NCBI RefSeq assembly: GCF_907164915.1
Contig: NC_061870.1
Span: 25,643,348-25,707,347, forward strand
Length of the DNA stretch: 64,000 bases
Origin: Impatiens glandulifera
Taxonomy: Eukaryota; Streptophyta; Magnoliopsida; Ericales; Balsaminaceae
Direction of reading: 5' to 3'
A program made the translations under genes and the position numbers. The notes below the pieces were generated by a model that did no database searches, was not told the DNA's origin, and saw nothing but the letters and a program-made list of their open reading frames with translations. How positions within the stretch are numbered: position 1 is the first letter of the stretch; each line of letters starts with the position of its first letter. Shown one piece after another: positions 61,901 to 64,000 of the stretch.

Positions 61901-62800
61901 TTAGAATGAATATTTAAAAAATAATAATTATATATAATTATTTAGAACCTTGAATTGAAAATTTGTGAATATCATGTTAGTTTTATAGATTAAAATAAAT
62001 AAATATATAACTCACTAGTTTATAGACATTCAATCTACATCAATAATATAACCTTCTAGAAACATATTCACATGTATCATGAAATCGTTTTTATATAACT
62101 CTAAATTATATATAACAAGACCCTAAAGAGTTTAGATCTAATCTTTTAAAAATCTTATAAAATATACATGTACTTCACATACTTGTCAATATCTAATTAC
62201 TAATTATCTTTTTAAAATTATAATTTATTTTTCTAAAAAAACTAACATAGAAATATATATACAAATAATTGAGACTATAACTCCTTGATAGAATACAAAA
62301 ATTAATGTTCTCATACTTAAGAGTTTGAATTTTCACAATCGAACCATATATATATATATAAATCAATATTATTAAATCTCTATAATGGGGTTGAATGTTA
62401 TAAGAGTCTTTGTATCTTGACTAATTTTGTTGAACTAAGCATATTATTTATTTATTTTAAGTACATTCATGTTGACCTTTATTGTGATATGCTTGATTTA
62501 CTTTTCAAAGAGAAAGAATGGAGACCTTATAAATATAGTTTTAAAGTTTAAATTATATGATATGATATTATAATAAAAAATATTTAAATAATGAATGACT
62601 GTTTCATGATACACGGTCAAAGTGATATTTTCATAAACATTTATTCTTTGTTTTAACAAAGACTATCTAGAAATTGTGATTTATACAAAATACCAATACA
62701 CAATTTTTGACATTATATCGACGGAAAATTGTATTGCCCACCAAAATATTTCCACAAATACGAGATGACATGTCATTGATATGAGTATCGATTTCACATT
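58930..62800. other. AT-rich intergenic region
   Basis: No gene recognised. Two GC-richer spots, 60490-60570 (GACCGGCAAGCTCTCGAGC) and 60750-60790 (ACTGGGGCAGCC), and 59400-59460 (GAATTCAGAATTTAGGGTT) look like transposon fragments but could not be assigned. AGTTATTTAAAT-type words related to MITE family B recur near 61380-61700. Confidence 0.45.
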
Positions 62801-62826
62801 ATTTTAATTAAAATTCGAGCACCGAG

Positions 62827-62976
62827 GGTTCTCTGCTATCAATACTCCAGTGCTCTCTCTCACAGAAGAGGGGTAAAAGTGAAATATTTTTTAGTTGTTG
62901 TAAAAAGACTATTTTACCCCTGCCTGTGAGAAGGAACGTGAAAAGCAGTGGAGTATTGGTAGCGGAAGTATTGGTA
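62827..62976. repeat. Imperfect palindrome of about 150 bp (MITE-like)
   Basis: The left arm contains GCTATCAATACTCCAGTGCT, CTCTCACAG and GGGGTAAAAG. The right arm has the complements: TATTTTACCCC, CTGTGAGAAGG and AGCAGTGGAGTATTGGTAGC. The loop is about 25 bp around 62892-62905. The 74-codon frame through it is a by-product. Ends and target duplication could not be fixed. Confidence 0.6.
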
Positions 62977-63273
62977 GAAGACGATCCAACCTCAAATTCA
63001 AGTGCGAAACCTAACAAGAAACTATAGTCCATGACAATGCGTGACTCTGTGGGTTGAGGCCTTAATTAAGTTTTTAAGAACATTGAAAGGTGTTAACATT
63101 TAGTTGTTGAGTGCAGGCAAAAATCTTTGGGATTAATTATAATCACTACATACACAGAGATTTGGATAAGATACTTTATGTTTTAGCAAGAAAAAAATAA
63201 ATAAAAAGGATAAGATACTTTATGCACATTTTTATACAGCATATAATACAAAAGATTGTGTCAATAAATATTA

Positions 63274-63435
63274 AGAGAAATGATTAGGTGAGAGAATTTG
63301 GTGAGGGAATGACTTGGCATAATCTTATTCGCTGAAAAAATCAAATAATTTCTATCACTCATCTATAATAATTTTCCAACTAATGAAGGTGATGTCAAAT
63401 CATTCCCTTACCAAATTCCCTCTCTCTATCCCTCC
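63274..63435. mobile_element. MITE, family A, copy 3
   Basis: Left end GAGAAATGATTAGGTGAGAG...GAATGACTTGGCAT. Right end ATGTCAAATCATTCCCTTAC...CCCTCTCTCT. Inverted repeats of about 40 bp, the best-preserved copy of the family here. Confidence 0.7.
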
Positions 63436-63439
63436 TCAA

Positions 63440-64000
63440 ATATTAATTAGGTTTGTTAACTAAAATATAATAATTATAATATAGATAACCAGTGTTCAAT
63501 TAAAAAAAAGTTTAAATACCTAATTTCTTAAATTTCTTCAATTTAATTCATTATTTGTTTATTTAATTCTAAAAAATGACAAAACTTAATTTTATTTACT
63601 CATTTTATTTATATTTTTCTTAAATCATTCCAAATATTTTTTAAACTCACTCCAACATAGATTTATGGTACTTCGTATAAACACTTAATACTTTGCATAT
63701 TCCATTAACTAATTCAAATGTTCGAATTGTAATTGTTGAAATCGATTATGTTAGCTAGGCTGCAATTAGCCAATTAGGGATAAAAATGGAACTGATGGGG
63801 AAGAATAATACGTTTACAATCCGCATATTGTTTTACTTTAGGAATATTTTTATTACCATCTCGCTCTGTTCAATTTCGAAAAATCAATCTTCGCTAAATC
63901 GTTTTTATCATAATTTTTTTAAATAAAATAATTTTTTTTATAATAAAATGATATAAAACGATATTTTTAAATAATATATATTTTAATATATTAAAAATTT
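63440..64000. other. AT-rich intergenic end of the window
   Basis: No gene or repeat boundary recognised. Confidence 0.5.

Overview
The window is nuclear DNA from a flowering plant, most likely a eudicot. It is very AT-rich, has spliced genes with GT-AG introns, and carries plant gene families and plant-type Copia, Ty3/gypsy, Helitron, hAT, CACTA-like and MITE sequences. There are no operons, no CRISPR array and no convincing tRNA or rRNA gene. I cannot name the species.

Three intact-looking host genes stand out. A SPATULA/ALCATRAZ-type bHLH transcription factor lies on the plus strand at 30018-31844 (six exons, 330 aa). A COMPANION OF CELLULOSE SYNTHASE (CC)-type LEA_2 membrane protein lies on the plus strand at 41083-42179 (three exons, 312 aa). 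An intronless MAPKKK of the MAPKKK15-21 type lies on the minus strand at 57645-58652 (335 aa), with a TATA box and a G-box/ABRE upstream. They act in different processes (carpel/fruit patterning, cellulose synthesis at the plasma membrane, stress/ABA MAP-kinase signalling), and nothing suggests they act together.

Layout. 1-12.6 kb: two diverged tandem copies of a 4-5 kb segment. Each begins with a GC-richer hierarchical minisatellite (about 64 bp built from three units of about 21 bp) and carries a RING-H2 E3 ligase gene that has decayed. Copy 1 keeps the zinc-binding RING but has lost about 1 kb of body. Copy 2 keeps the Gln/Asn/Pro-rich body but has lost RING cysteines and gained stops. Copy 1 also holds a 451-bp Helitron, and copy 2 supplies its empty site. 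12.6-25.8 kb: a decayed gypsy gag, a CACTA-like end, a SINE-like element, a hAT MITE with perfect 8-bp target duplications, and a 2.3-kb internally deleted Copia element. 30-32 kb: the bHLH gene. 33-36.5 kb: an unidentified decayed minus-strand coding remnant and a 2.3-kb gag-only LTR element. 41-42 kb: the CC gene. 43.5-53.4 kb: a large 51-bp minisatellite complex, split by a nearly complete 4.7-kb Copia insertion and interleaved with gypsy pol and LTR debris. 57.6-58.9 kb: the kinase gene. The rest is AT-rich intergenic DNA with several MITE families.

All assignments come from reading the sequence. No database search, alignment program or transcript data was used. Boundaries of diverged repeats are approximate. 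Boundaries marked by target duplications, LTR ends, splice sites or start/stop codons were read to the base.
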